From Siderastrea radians (Eukaryota > Cnidaria > Anthozoa > Scleractinia > Rhizangiidae): a DNA stretch of 64,000 bases. Under the pieces are notes generated by a model, which saw nothing but the letters and a program-made list of their open reading frames with translations, was not told the DNA's origin and ran no database searches. The stretch covers positions 46,123,593 to 46,187,592 of the forward strand of contig OZ024890.1 in NCBI GenBank assembly GCA_964017195.1. Direction: 5' to 3'. Of this stretch, positions 58,601-62,852 are shown in pieces. The position numbers and the translations under genes are program-made. The number at the start of each line of letters is the position of its first letter. The stretch's first letter is position 1.

Positions 58601-61087
58601 TCAGTTCTCTATATTGCTCCTAAGACCAATAATAAACTTAATCTGCGCAAGTATCTACCCAAATGATATTTTTGCAAAGGTTATGACTATAGAGGAAAAG
58701 CAGGGCTTAGCAAGGTTAATTGGAATCTAAAAAGAAAAATGTGGGTAACCACATACAAACATAATTCCAAAAAAAGCTTTAAAATACAAAGCATGTTTGG
58801 CAATTTCTTTCCAAATTTAAGGTCGATTATTTCTGAAAAATGTGTGGTTACCCTTTTTGGATTCTGATAGCCCTTGCTAAGATCTACGTTCTCCACATAG
58901 TCATAAACCGCACAAAATAACTTTGTATTAGTAGGCAAATTCCTCATAAGAAACTTGAATATCTTGTACCAGACCAGAATGTATGCACAGTAACAAAAGG
59001 AGGTACCTCTGCATTAGGAGGCACCATCCTTAATGAGGCACTTGCTCATTCCCAGAGGGTGGATTCTTAATAGAGGTTTGAATTTACAAGCTCATGAGCC
59101 ATCAGAGTGAAGCCTAAATAATTTCAGGCTTGAAGAGGATTCAACCCATGACTTTGGGGATACCATTGCATCACTTTAACCAACTCAGCTGTTAAGCCGA
59201 CTGGGAGCTGGCCATTGTATAAGATCAGCTCCATGTTGGCTTGACAGCGTGTTTACTAACTAGATAACTGCAGATTGTGGTCGTAGTGAAATGAAAACCA
59301 AACTTTAGGCTCTAAAGAAACCACTTTAAGGGCCGATTTAGACGGTACGATTTTTCCTTACGACTGTAGTATGAGACTTGCTCACGTCACGTCCACAACA
59401 TGAGTCGTGCTGTGTAAATCACATGTACAACATCTTCACGACAGTTGCAACACGAAAAATGTCGTAGGATTTTGAAACATGTTTTAAAACCCTACGACAG
59501 TCGTAGCCACAATCAAAATGTTAGAATGACGAGTTGTATACGATCTTTGCCTGACGCAAGCAGTGCGCACTACAAAAGTCGCATGCAATGGTCGTAAGCG
59601 AAAGTTGTACCGTCTAAATCGGCCCTAAGACAAACATGCTGGCAGATAAGTTTCAAAGAGATAACCACCAAGTGCTTAGGTATGTAGACACGTGGACTTG
59701 CTCTTCATGTAATTTCAGAGCTAACAGTGTTTAATAGTCCTTACTCAAAGTTATGGTTGGGTTTCATTAACCATCAAAACAAAACTTTGCTCATTTACAT
59801 TGAAGAAAACTTAATGTCAGCTGTCTGTAAATCTCTCTATAAAAACCTTTTTTCAGAAAATTTGTGCATCGTCACTTGGGGTGCGGCTTAGCTGTGAACG
59901 TGGCTTATACGTTGGTGTTTACAGTAAGTATCCTTTGAATGAATGATCTCACTTTAAAGTTTATCCAAAGAGAACAGGAACAAGAAGCAGAACAGCAGGA
60001 AAGGGCTGTTGAGAAGCTTTCATTTAAATAACCGCACTTAAGGATTTCGTCCACAAACTCAAAAGTTGAAATCAGCCTGCATGGAATGATCAGCATCATC
60101 ACGGAAACATACATGAACTGCTTTATACACACTGTAACTTTCAATTAAAATCTAATGATATGGTTTTACTTTGGGGTTGCATACTAAATGAGAGAATGTT
60201 CCACTATGTGAGTAAGGGGCTTCAAAGTACATTTACATGAGGCATGTCTTTAAAAAATACAACCACCTGTAATGGAACTGAGCACAATAAAACTATTTGC
60301 AACCTAATAGATTTTCACACTTATAATTACTGTTGAGAAATAGACAACAGATAACAAGCAATTAAGCTACAAATTAAACCAGCTTTGTTTGGTTACCCAA
60401 AAAATTCATTTCTCTATTAACAATAACAGAAAAAAATGAAAAAATAATACGCTTTAAGTGTCAAGCTGACTATAAGATCAATGATGCTTTGGTTTATTCA
60501 TAATTAACATACAACGTAAATCTACAGTTTCCTATTGCAGGTAGAAATAGTATGCTGTAACATTGCACTCTGGAATGAAATTAGATTAGCAATGCTTGCG
60601 CCAAGCTGTGTTCATCGCTTAAGATAAAATTAACTCACAATGCGGAATCTTGGGTCGAATTCCAAATAACAAAGTTGTTAAATTCTTGAGAGATGAACAA
60701 AGACCACAAAATCGTATTTTCAAACCTGCAAGTATTAATAACGTTTCCTGTACACTCGTCGCAATATAACGACCTTATCAAGCGCTGACTCAAATTTATA
60801 TAATCAATTTTTCTCCCCGATCGCGAAACTTCGACAGTAGGAGTGAACAAAATGAAATTATCACTTCGTTGTGGTCGTGAAATAGACAGCTATTAATCTG
60901 CAATTCGCAATGTTGTCGATTACATAGACCAAATTGCACAACTATAGCTGGAAAGTTTTTCAATGTCCTCGCTATTAATTACAACACAAAACGTTTACCC
61001 ACTCACCTCGTTCGTTCTGTGGTCAACAGGCTTGCGTAGGCAGTTTATAAACTGAGAATTGTTGTTCAAATTTTCACCAAAAGCCAT
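16636..61087 (-). CDS. RAPGEF2/6-like: PDZ-GEF, Rap guanine nucleotide exchange factor (RAPGEF2/6 family)
   Basis: Members of this family load GTP onto Rap1/Rap2 at membranes and junctions. Forty-two exons placed here total 3617 nt (about 1205 residues). Approximate residues: 28-97 first cyclic-nucleotide-binding-like domain; 176-192 acidic linker; 205-335 second such domain, without the canonical phosphate-binding arginine motif; 360-480 REM; 488-540 PDZ (incomplete); 625-722 RA; 727-940 CDC25-type RasGEF; then a Ser/Pro-rich tail ending VSAV. The order and the C-terminus match vertebrate RAPGEF2/6. The start is the ATG opening [15 protein letters not shown], followed by a good donor. Two internal segments were not found; the total falls one base short of a multiple of three, as expected if the missing PDZ exon is 3n+1 long. 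Cnidarian single-copy versus paralogue status cannot be judged here. Confidence 0.93.
16932..17009 (-). CDS. RAPGEF2/6-like: RAPGEF exon 41, tail
   Basis: Encodes [20 protein letters not shown] then YVDNYD: Tyr-rich. The donor G|GTTAGT contains an in-frame TAG if unspliced (GGT TAG), so intron retention would end the protein here without the PDZ ligand. Confidence 0.8.
17773..17841 (-). CDS. RAPGEF2/6-like: RAPGEF exon 40, tail
   Basis: Encodes [20 protein letters not shown] then YHP: Ser/Pro-rich. Phase 1 at both ends. Confidence 0.8.
18276..18308 (-). CDS. RAPGEF2/6-like: RAPGEF exon 39, tail (33 nt)
   Basis: Encodes [11 protein letters not shown]. Good acceptor (CTTGTAG) and donor (GTAAGC), phase 1 at both ends; a small frame-neutral exon. 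Confidence 0.75.
18628..18753 (-). CDS. RAPGEF2/6-like: RAPGEF exon 38, tail
   Basis: Encodes [20 protein letters not shown] to RRPHHRHPS, with a His/Arg-rich end. Phase 1 at both ends; no domain recognised. Confidence 0.8.
19252..19335 (-). CDS. RAPGEF2/6-like: RAPGEF exon 37, tail
   Basis: Encodes [20 protein letters not shown] then QSPKLIPE: Ser-rich, with SSTASTSS and SP sites suggestive of phosphorylation. Phase 1 at both ends. Confidence 0.83.
19610..19648 (-). CDS. RAPGEF2/6-like: RAPGEF exon 36, tail (39 nt)
   Basis: Encodes [13 protein letters not shown]. Phase 1 at both ends, so it could be skipped without shifting the frame. LKKIL-type sequence occurs at a similar place in vertebrates (SPQALKKILSL). 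Confidence 0.82.
20153..20251 (-). CDS. RAPGEF2/6-like: RAPGEF exon 35, tail
   Basis: Encodes [20 protein letters not shown] then [13 protein letters not shown]: basic, Ser/Pro-rich and probably disordered. Phase 1 at both ends. Confidence 0.87.
20341..20449 (-). CDS. RAPGEF2/6-like: RAPGEF exon 34
   Basis: Encodes [20 protein letters not shown] to NNCEPPQGS, matching [20 protein letters not shown]...CEP of the family. Ends in phase 1 after a G, the first of a series of such junctions. Confidence 0.94.
20555..20707 (-). CDS. RAPGEF2/6-like: RAPGEF exon 33
   Basis: Encodes [20 protein letters not shown] to NPKKMYEE. The ends match the family (MDPALMF... and ...AKKLYEDA); the middle is a variable Gly/Ser/Thr linker. 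Confidence 0.9.
20799..20870 (-). CDS. RAPGEF2/6-like: RAPGEF exon 32, RasGEF end
   Basis: Encodes [20 protein letters not shown] then SIPY, the last helix of the catalytic domain (VNFEKLRMIAKEIRHV). Confidence 0.97.
21255..21329 (-). CDS. RAPGEF2/6-like: RAPGEF exon 31, RasGEF
   Basis: Encodes [20 protein letters not shown] then IVDGL, conserved region 4 (PFxxxxxKDLxFxHxGN). Confidence 0.97.
21330..22824 (-). other. RAPGEF intron 30
   Basis: Mostly occupied by the TTAA-flanked element at 21626-22502. No exon seen. Confidence 0.6.
21626..22502. mobile_element. TTAA-flanked TIR element, about 880 bp
   Basis: Ends are GGTGGCTTACTACAGTTTT on the left and its reverse complement on the right, with TTAA immediately outside both (21622-21625 and 22503-22506). 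No transposase frame. The TTAA target suggests a piggyBac-type non-autonomous element. Confidence 0.75.
22825..22908 (-). CDS. RAPGEF2/6-like: RAPGEF exon 30, RasGEF hairpin
   Basis: Encodes [20 protein letters not shown] then GEHGDPPL, the helical hairpin region (LQDLFDPSRNMAKYRNVL) that pries open the Ras-family switch. Confidence 0.96.
22999..23077 (-). CDS. RAPGEF2/6-like: RAPGEF exon 29, RasGEF
   Basis: Encodes [20 protein letters not shown] then HSKAFE, equivalent to GLNLAPVARLRTTWEKLP. The RL..TW motif is typical of RasGEFs. Confidence 0.96.
23177..23225 (-). CDS. RAPGEF2/6-like: RAPGEF exon 28, RasGEF
   Basis: Encodes (R)[15 protein letters not shown](S), conserved region 3 of the catalytic domain (NFNSMFAIISGL in vertebrates). 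Confidence 0.95.
23306..23462. mobile_element. Palindromic MITE with GCGCTATCCACTGGATAAA repeats
   Basis: The left arm CAGTTGTTCAAAAGGTGG and right arm CCACCTTTTGAACAACTG are inverted. Between them, units of ATCCACTGGATA alternate with GCGCT, giving three near-identical 19-bp repeats at about 23327-23383. No clear target duplication. Confidence 0.75.
23957..24056 (-). CDS. RAPGEF2/6-like: RAPGEF exon 27, RasGEF
   Basis: Encodes [20 protein letters not shown] then [13 protein letters not shown], conserved region 2 (FNxxxxWVxxEI and the following helix). The donor leaves one base completing Arg. Confidence 0.95.
24292..24390 (-). CDS. RAPGEF2/6-like: RAPGEF exon 26, RasGEF
   Basis: Encodes [20 protein letters not shown] then [13 protein letters not shown], conserved region 1 of RasGEFs (F..I.P.E.I..LW). 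Confidence 0.96.
24595..24720. repeat. Near-perfect 66-bp tandem duplication
   Basis: AAGGCATTAATAAAAGAACT starts both copies (24595 and 24661), and both contain TTCGCAGTTCAAGTTGACAA and TTTCTGGCGG. Only a base or so differs in the aligned part, so the duplication is recent. Confidence 0.85.
25070..25391. mobile_element. MITE with 9-bp target duplication
   Basis: Inverted arms of about 70 bp begin CAACCTCGTCCC (left) and end GGGACGAGGTTG (right). GGCGCTATT flanks both sides (25061-25069 and 25392-25400). A 9-bp duplication fits Mutator-like elements; an 8-bp reading would fit hAT. No coding frame of its own. Confidence 0.8.
25474..25548 (-). CDS. RAPGEF2/6-like: RAPGEF exon 25, RasGEF start
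   Basis: Encodes [20 protein letters not shown] then ELTLQ, the first helices of the CDC25-homology catalytic domain (PxDVAKELT pattern). Confidence 0.96.
26252..26495. mobile_element. MITE-like inverted repeat (CGTTTCTCGAAAGTCCCGGT)
   Basis: CGTTTCTCGAAAGTCCCGGT on the left (about 26258) is matched by ACCGGGACTTTCGAGAAACG on the right (about 26468-26487), with CGGGCCC motifs inside both arms. It lies just beside exon 24. No certain target duplication. Confidence 0.7.
26564..26621 (-). CDS. RAPGEF2/6-like: RAPGEF exon 24
   Basis: Encodes [20 protein letters not shown], the end of the RA domain (RYYLKNNMETETL in vertebrates). Phase 0 donor GTCAGT. Confidence 0.96.
26735..27510. mobile_element. 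Cluster of three CCAAT-rich MITE-like copies
   Basis: Three copies lie side by side, at about 26739-26932, 26934-27170 and 27170-27505, the middle one inverted relative to the others. Each has GGTTTTCAATTGACTGTCG-like termini, several CCAATCA/TGATTGG motifs, and the stretch AAGCGCGGGAAAACG or its complement. The last copy has TIRs of about 45 bp. Confidence 0.7.
27686..27793 (-). CDS. RAPGEF2/6-like: RAPGEF exon 23, RA domain
   Basis: Encodes [20 protein letters not shown] then [15 protein letters not shown], closely matching YSLCEVSV...[23 protein letters not shown] of vertebrate RAPGEF2. Confidence 0.97.
28129..28193 (-). CDS. RAPGEF2/6-like: RAPGEF exon 22, RA domain
   Basis: Encodes ETTARETV-like residues ([20 protein letters not shown]), the RA helix. 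The donor leaves two bases of a Ser codon. Confidence 0.95.
28723..28951 (-). CDS. RAPGEF2/6-like: RAPGEF exon 21, linker and RA start
   Basis: The largest exon (229 nt), encoding a linker [20 protein letters not shown] and on to [20 protein letters not shown] then MVYK, the first strands of the Ras-association domain (family pattern PDQVLRVFKADQQSRYIMI). Confidence 0.95.
29520..29800 (+). repeat. About 107-bp satellite, three monomers
   Basis: Repeating order: GAAAGCTACTAAGCAGTA, CTTTCCTGTGGTGCTGTTTA, TTATGCTGT, CTAGCTTTTGAGTCT, AAATCCTTAAGTGTGA, with GAAAGCT at about 107-bp steps. The same monomer occurs at five other places in the window. Confidence 0.8.
31600..31700 (-). repeat. Single diverged monomer of the 107-bp repeat
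   Basis: Reverse-oriented copy with AAACAGCACCAC, CTGCTCAGTAGATTTCATTT and AAAAGTTAGAGCC in the expected order. Confidence 0.65.
33180..33475 (+). repeat. About 77-bp tandem repeat, four copies
   Basis: Units carry AAGCGGAATTTCATAATGAT, GGTC-CATAGTCGCTTATGAG-like and GATTCAAGATACAGTGTTTG in order. A related unit stands alone at about 23565-23660. Confidence 0.7.
34915..35120 (+). repeat. About 190-bp dispersed repeat, copy 1
   Basis: Contains CATGTTCTCCTTAGTG, GGTACTAGTTAAGAGAATTT, TTGGTGATCATTTCCTG, GACCTGTATGTTTGATCAAG and AAGGAGAAATTAGATGCTTG in this order. Similar copies are at 49440, 54525 and 55235, all in the same orientation. Confidence 0.75.
35231..35272. repeat. Perfect 42-bp palindrome
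   Basis: CAAGATACGTATCGCTCACA followed by T then the exact reverse complement (21 + 21 bases, no spacer). Either strand could form a hairpin or cruciform. Confidence 0.95.
36060..36370 (-). repeat. About 107-bp satellite, three monomers, reverse orientation
   Basis: Three units with CACAGGAAA, CTGCTCAGTAGCTTT, ATTTGAATGGTCACA, GATTCTATCCACAGACTC and AGAAGTTAGAACCACTTATG in the complement of the order seen at 29520. Confidence 0.8.
38372..38394 (-). CDS. RAPGEF2/6-like: RAPGEF exon 20 (23-nt microexon)
   Basis: Only 23 nt: encodes ILPRSRF plus two bases of Arg. Acceptor TGTTTAG, donor GTAAGA. Its phases join exon 19 (phase 0) and exon 21 (one base to complete) exactly, giving [16 protein letters not shown]. 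Confidence 0.75.
39454..39515 (-). CDS. RAPGEF2/6-like: RAPGEF exon 19
   Basis: Encodes (A)[20 protein letters not shown], corresponding to FKELLT just after the PDZ domain. Acceptor CCCACAG; the exon begins with two bases of a codon. Donor GTAACA in phase 0. Confidence 0.82.
41190..41600. repeat. Degenerate tandem repeat
   Basis: Imperfect units containing GAAGATCAACCGTAGATTA and GGCCTTTG-AGATT patterns recur at roughly 50-70-bp steps. Confidence 0.5.
41609..42600. mobile_element. TIR element, about 1 kb, GGACCATTAGAAAAGTGATG ends
   Basis: Left end CGGACCATTAGAAAAGTGAT plus 20 consecutive G bases (41631-41650); right end CATCACTTTTCTAATGGTCC. Both subterminal zones have TGCATGAATTTTTTTT units. 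TAAGG (possibly CTAAGG) occurs just outside both ends. Another inverted repeat (GTTCAATTTTATCC and GGATAAAATTGAAC) lies inside. Confidence 0.75.
42968..43039 (+). repeat. tRNA-like SINE head
   Basis: Seven-base acceptor arms GGCTTGA and TCAAGCC pair; box A-like TAGCTCAGCTGG and box B-like GGGTTCGAATCTC are present, total 72 nt. The D-arm, anticodon and T-arm stems are mismatched and no standard anticodon loop forms, so this is read as a tRNA-derived SINE rather than a working tRNA. Confidence 0.65.
43289..43336 (-). CDS. RAPGEF2/6-like: RAPGEF exon 18, PDZ
   Basis: Encodes [16 protein letters not shown] (family pattern ILEVNGQNFENIQLSK). It ends in phase 0, but the next exon found needs one preceding base, so an intervening exon is expected. 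Confidence 0.92.
43365..43418. repeat. A-rich and AAAT/AAGT tetranucleotide repeat
   Basis: Run of A followed by AAAT and then AAGT units directly between two RAPGEF exons. Confidence 0.8.
43460..43510 (-). CDS. RAPGEF2/6-like: RAPGEF exon 17, PDZ
   Basis: Encodes [17 protein letters not shown], the PDZ strand and helix before the LEVNG motif. Phase 0. Confidence 0.94.
44664..44744 (-). CDS. RAPGEF2/6-like: RAPGEF exon 16, PDZ start
   Basis: Encodes [20 protein letters not shown] then [16 protein letters not shown] is the carboxylate-binding loop region of the PDZ domain, with PLGF where vertebrates have PLPFIL. Confidence 0.94.
44853..44924 (-). CDS. RAPGEF2/6-like: RAPGEF exon 15
   Basis: Encodes [20 protein letters not shown] then [15 protein letters not shown] is a hallmark of PDZ-GEFs between REM and PDZ. 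Phase 0. Confidence 0.96.
45553..45660 (-). CDS. RAPGEF2/6-like: RAPGEF exon 14, REM domain
   Basis: Encodes [20 protein letters not shown] then [16 protein letters not shown], the middle of the REM domain. Phase 0 at both ends. Confidence 0.95.
45710..45850 (+). repeat. Diverged 107-bp repeat monomers
   Basis: GGTTCTGACTTTTGAGGCAG, AGATAAAATTCTTAA, GAAAGCTATCAAGCTG and CTATGCTGTACAAGGTTCTA follow the monomer order of the 29520 copy. Confidence 0.6.
46290..46850 (+). repeat. About 100-bp satellite, four to five monomers, interrupted by a MITE
   Basis: AAAGCT motifs near 46304, 46404, 46493 and 46599 mark successive units, with CTTTCCTGTG and GCTGTACAA-GGTTCT in each. The last unit is split at 46672 by a 101-bp inverted-repeat insertion and resumes at 46783. 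Confidence 0.75.
46673..46773. mobile_element. 101-bp MITE inside the satellite, 9-bp TSD
   Basis: Ends CACCCTGCTAGCAGAG and CTCTGTTAGCAGGGTA are inverted. TTCAGTTTG flanks both sides (46664-46672 and 46774-46782). Removing it restores the satellite unit TGACTTTTCAGTTTGTGGA. Confidence 0.85.
46965..47010 (-). other. Possible hammerhead-like stem at the element's 3' end
   Basis: On the minus strand CTGAAGA, a stem AGGCTGG/CCAGCC and GAAG follow each other, resembling the CUGANGA-stem II-GAAA order of hammerhead ribozymes reported in Penelope-like elements. The core has two differences (A in CTGAAGA and GAAG), so activity is doubtful. Confidence 0.35.
47168..47610 (-). pseudogene. Penelope-like GIY-YIG endonuclease fragment
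   Basis: Encodes [20 protein letters not shown] (a Cys-rich linker), then [20 protein letters not shown] with [12 protein letters not shown], the GIY-YIG core (VIYMIQC...YIGET, R, E/H), then [14 protein letters not shown] end. It is open for about 145 codons but begins inside a truncated element, with a stop upstream near 47620. Confidence 0.82.
47660..47824 (-). CDS. RAPGEF2/6-like: RAPGEF exon 13, REM domain
   Basis: Encodes [20 protein letters not shown] then [16 protein letters not shown], the RasGEF_N signature. The donor GTAATG is followed within about 25-40 bases by a truncated Penelope-like element. Confidence 0.95.
48043..48192 (-). CDS. RAPGEF2/6-like: RAPGEF exon 12, end of cNBD2 into REM
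   Basis: Encodes [20 protein letters not shown] to [10 protein letters not shown], the C-terminal helix of cNBD2 and the first REM strand (family pattern GHIVIKGT). Phase 0 at both ends. Confidence 0.95.
48706..48805. mobile_element. 100-bp MITE (CCTGCGTAGCTGGCG ends)
   Basis: Inverted ends TAACCTGCGTAGCTGGCG and CGCCAGCTACACAGGCTA, directly before exon 11's donor side. No target duplication resolved. Confidence 0.65.
48822..48980 (-). CDS. RAPGEF2/6-like: RAPGEF exon 11, cNBD2 core
   Basis: Encodes [20 protein letters not shown] to KTRVDDCQ. It contains the [11 protein letters not shown] strand and GDSFGVEP at the position of the usual FGE...PRxA phosphate cassette. The Glu and Arg needed for cAMP are absent, as in vertebrate PDZ-GEFs. 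Confidence 0.95.
49060..49440. repeat. Degenerate tandem repeat of TTTCCAAAGGAT type
   Basis: Loose repetition of GGTTTTCCAAAGG and TTCAAA-GGGT phrases every 30-60 bp over about 350 bp. Confidence 0.45.
49440..49625 (+). repeat. About 190-bp dispersed repeat, copy 2
   Basis: CCCCAATATTAACATCCATA, TTACTAGTTGGGAGAATT, TTGGTGATCATTTC, GACCTGTATGTTTGATCAAG and AAGGAGAAATTAGATG in the same order as copy 1. Confidence 0.75.
49714..49818 (-). CDS. RAPGEF2/6-like: RAPGEF exon 10, cNBD2 start
   Basis: Encodes [20 protein letters not shown] then [15 protein letters not shown], the helix and first strands of the second cyclic-nucleotide-binding-like domain. Phase 0 at both ends. Confidence 0.95.
49900..50195. 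repeat. GGGGATTCGAGATAGC minisatellite and related inverted repeat
   Basis: From about 50045, roughly eight imperfect 17-20-bp units of GGGGATTCGAGATAGCG follow each other. Upstream (49905-50040) the phrase ACTCCCGCTACCTCGAAC is an inverted relative of the same unit. A diverged version lies inside the element at 42210-42300. Confidence 0.75.
50328..50359 (-). CDS. RAPGEF2/6-like: RAPGEF exon 9 (32-nt exon)
   Basis: Short exon completing Gln and encoding [10 protein letters not shown], equivalent to QLLEFMHQLP in the family. Acceptor TTGCAG, donor GTAAGT; both phases fit the neighbours. Confidence 0.92.
50458..50530 (-). CDS. RAPGEF2/6-like: RAPGEF exon 8
   Basis: Encodes [20 protein letters not shown] then ESDI, matching the family's DIVRDCLEKDPIDRTDDDI. 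Donor C|GTAAGT. Confidence 0.93.
50964..51013 (-). CDS. RAPGEF2/6-like: RAPGEF exon 7, acidic linker
   Basis: Encodes [16 protein letters not shown], the acidic stretch that precedes the second cyclic-nucleotide-binding-like domain in vertebrate RAPGEF2 (pattern AVDSEDDDDEED). Phase 0 at the donor GTGCGG. Confidence 0.88.
51921..52056 (-). CDS. RAPGEF2/6-like: RAPGEF exon 6 (GC donor)
   Basis: Encodes [20 protein letters not shown] and on to DLTGLVESI plus one base. The donor is G|GCAAGT. Only this GC site joins exon 7 in frame (ESI-V-DSDEDD); the nearby GTGACA would create a stop codon. Confidence 0.85.
52951..53152. mobile_element. 202-bp MITE-like inverted repeat
   Basis: TAGTATAATTGCTCAGGTGA at the left and TCACCTGAGCAATTGTACTA at the right pair with one mismatch. 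It contains CTCTGATTGGTCGAGG. No clear duplication. Confidence 0.7.
53290..53391 (-). CDS. RAPGEF2/6-like: RAPGEF exon 5
   Basis: Encodes [20 protein letters not shown] and on to PIPDDEQ. The acceptor CTGTTCCAG at 53392 keeps phase 0. An upstream AG (53403) would break the phase, so the shorter exon is chosen. Confidence 0.72.
54344..54422 (-). CDS. RAPGEF2/6-like: RAPGEF exon 4
   Basis: Encodes [18 protein letters not shown] then LEYSEMIV, the last strands of cNBD1 (family pattern FGK...CIVLEPSEMIVV). It joins exon 3 in phase, but about 29 residues present between these two parts in vertebrates are absent. Confidence 0.88.
54525..54695 (+). repeat. About 190-bp dispersed repeat, copy 3
   Basis: AACCCTCTAAGCAACAATAT, GTACTAGTTGGGAGATTTTG, CCTGTAAGTTTGATCTAGTA and AAGGAAAAATTAGATTCTTG match the family order with a small internal deletion. 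Confidence 0.7.
55235..55450 (+). repeat. About 190-bp dispersed repeat, copy 4
   Basis: TTAACCCCTTAACCTCCAAC, TTAATTGGGAGAGCTTG, TTATGTTTGGTGATCACTTG, TTATGACCTGTACGTG and GAGGAGAAATTTGATGCTGA match the family order. Confidence 0.7.
57020..57076 (-). CDS. RAPGEF2/6-like: RAPGEF exon 3
   Basis: Completes Arg and encodes [18 protein letters not shown], corresponding to the first strands of cNBD1. Donor AT|GTAAGT leaves two bases of an Ile or Met codon. Confidence 0.88.
57431..58129. mobile_element. hAT-like TIR element, about 700 bp
   Basis: Ends AGGGTGTGTTTCTTCGGGAA and the imperfect complement ATTCTCCCAAAGAAACGCAC plus CCT. Flanks TAAATTTA and GAGATTTA form an imperfect 8-bp duplication. 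Internal copies of AATCC-AAAACGGATT pair further. AGGGTG-type ends and 8-bp duplications are usual for hAT elements; the class is inferred. Confidence 0.65.
58473..58543 (-). CDS. RAPGEF2/6-like: RAPGEF exon 2
   Basis: Encodes [18 protein letters not shown] and on, matching the family's YLHGMxAL helix at the start of the first cyclic-nucleotide-binding-like domain. Acceptor TTCTAG, donor GTCAGT; ends with two bases of an Arg codon. Confidence 0.9.
59086..59230 (-). repeat. tRNA-derived SINE-like copy, minus strand
   Basis: On the minus strand GGCTTAACAGCTGAGTTGG (box A-like) and ATGGGTTGAATCCTCTTCAA (box B-like) are followed by GCCTGAAATTATTTAGGC. The copy at 42968 has the same head-to-tail order (TCAAGCCTGAATTTTT). 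Too diverged to be a tRNA gene. Confidence 0.65.
59330..59625. mobile_element. Harbinger-like MITE, 296 bp, TAA duplication
   Basis: Ends GGGCCGATTTAGACGGTAC and GTACCGTCTAAATCGGCCC are exact inverses, flanked by TAA on both sides (59327-59329 and 59626-59628). A 3-bp TWA duplication and GGGCC end fit PIF/Harbinger. Confidence 0.82.
60000..60145 (-). repeat. Diverged monomer of the 107-bp repeat, reverse orientation
   Basis: AAGCTTTCATTTAAATAACC, GATTTCGTCCACAAACTC, AAAAGTTGAAATCAGCC and CATCATCACGGAAACATACA follow the complement of the monomer order. Confidence 0.65.
61007..61087 (-). CDS. RAPGEF2/6-like: RAPGEF exon 1 (start)
   Basis: ATG at 61087; encodes 27 residues ([15 protein letters not shown]...HRTNE) and ends in phase 0 at GAG|GTGAGT. 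The length and position correspond to the short N-terminal lead before the first cyclic-nucleotide-binding domain in the family. Confidence 0.8.
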
Positions 61088-62850
61088 GATCTGATCGAAG
61101 ATTCAACCGGTGGGTAGGCTTATATGTAAACGCAGAAGCTCGATCCTTGTAAAAACCAGCAATCCAGAAATCTCCTTCTTAAAGAATGAAGCCATACGTG
61201 ACCTGAGCAACGTTGAATTCACCACACGAAAATCCTTGCATTCCAGTAATGTAAAGAAACTCTATCCTTTATCATTCGAATGAACAACTCGTACATAACA
61301 AGTTGGCGTGTTTACATTTCGCGGCTCCCAAAATGGCGCTCTGCAAATACTAGACCTGATTAGACCAAAACAGACTGTATCGTACACCAGCTCCTCTGTT
61401 TTCAGACTATACAAAGGCGAATATGTTATGCAGTTAAAATCCTTGCTCGTTTGTTTTCAAACGGTAGCCAGAGGAAACGGTGGTCTGGGAATTGGGGACT
61501 GTTCGCTGATTCCAGACCAGACGCGACAACTCGAGAAGAAAATCAACACAACACTTCTTGCAATCCTCCGCAGCAAACAAACCAAGGTTGAGCCAAATTA
61601 GACAGGAAAAGAAATCTTCATTCAAAGTACAATTTCCAATTCCCGGTGCCTTTATTTCATTCACAATAAAATTATGAGCTGAAAACTATGCTGCACAACC
61701 ATAGCCGGGGATAGGGTACGTCTTGGTATTTCAGAAGCTTATCTCAATTTTGCTAGTTGACAAGCGAAAAGTTCTTCGCCGATTTTCCTCTTAAGACAGT
61801 TAAGGACCAATGCAACACATCTGTTCACGACCTTCCTTCTTTGATAACAACCTGAAAAACAAAATATAAATTGTGGTTAGTAAACCGGCTACAAACATAA
61901 GCTCAACGAGAACACGATCGTTTTACACACCTCGGTCACGAAAATTCAATATAATAATGATCGCACTTGTTCGAAATTCACCCCTGGTTTACGATACATT
62001 TGACAGAAAATGGACAAATTTAGAAGCCCACATTAATGAAATCTAAGAAATGGCCTCCACATCAAAATTATCTATCGAAATTGAGACAACCACAAAACGA
62101 TTTCAAAATTTCCTTCGTGCCACTTCACAACGGACGCAATGAAGTTCGTCAATTTTCGTGTCGTTGCGCGTCAAAGAGATGAAAAGATTGACTCACCCGT
62201 GTCATGTAACAAAACAGAACAACTAAAACCTCAAGTCCACTTGCTGAATTTCAACTTCGACTCAATTGTTCGCAATATGGTTGTGAAGTTTTGAAAAGGT
62301 CGCATCCATGTATTTGCATGTTAAATCAAGCGGAAGTCACCGTGGTCAGGTGACCCAGCGTCTGAGAGAGGACTGAGGCCTAGACCGGAAGACAGAAGAG
62401 CCTGGGCCCGCAATGGGTTCAGACAAGGAGTGATTCATTGATTTACACATTACAACATAACAACATTCCGGTGTAAAGCGGATAAAAATATTAAACAGCA
62501 TATTGATAAAAGATGCTACAAGGAAATTGCAAGTATAACAAGAACACATGGACATGTGGTTAGCTCTAAAAATGGCTTTGATAGAGAAAAATTAGCATTT
62601 TGTAACCAGGAAGCAATAGATGACATAACTTCCTGGAAGACTTGGAGCGCCAGCGGGGAGAGGGAGAGAAAGTCAATGTGGGACGTTTCTGTAAATATAT
62701 AGAAATGCCGACCAACAGTGCGAAAATATTTCCAAACACAAACTGATGTTTTGATGCATCCAGTGTCGTAATCAAGACAAAACTATAGATAAAAGAAATA
62801 GTAACGTCTGAAATCACGGAACTTTAAATAATAAGTCTCAACTATTGAGT
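61088..62850. other. Region upstream of RAPGEF, no further gene seen
   Basis: Expected to hold the promoter and 5' untranslated exons of the minus-strand gene. AAAATGGCG near 61331 resembles a YY1 core, but this is weak. No coding frame was recognised. Confidence 0.4.
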
Positions 62851-62852
62851 CA

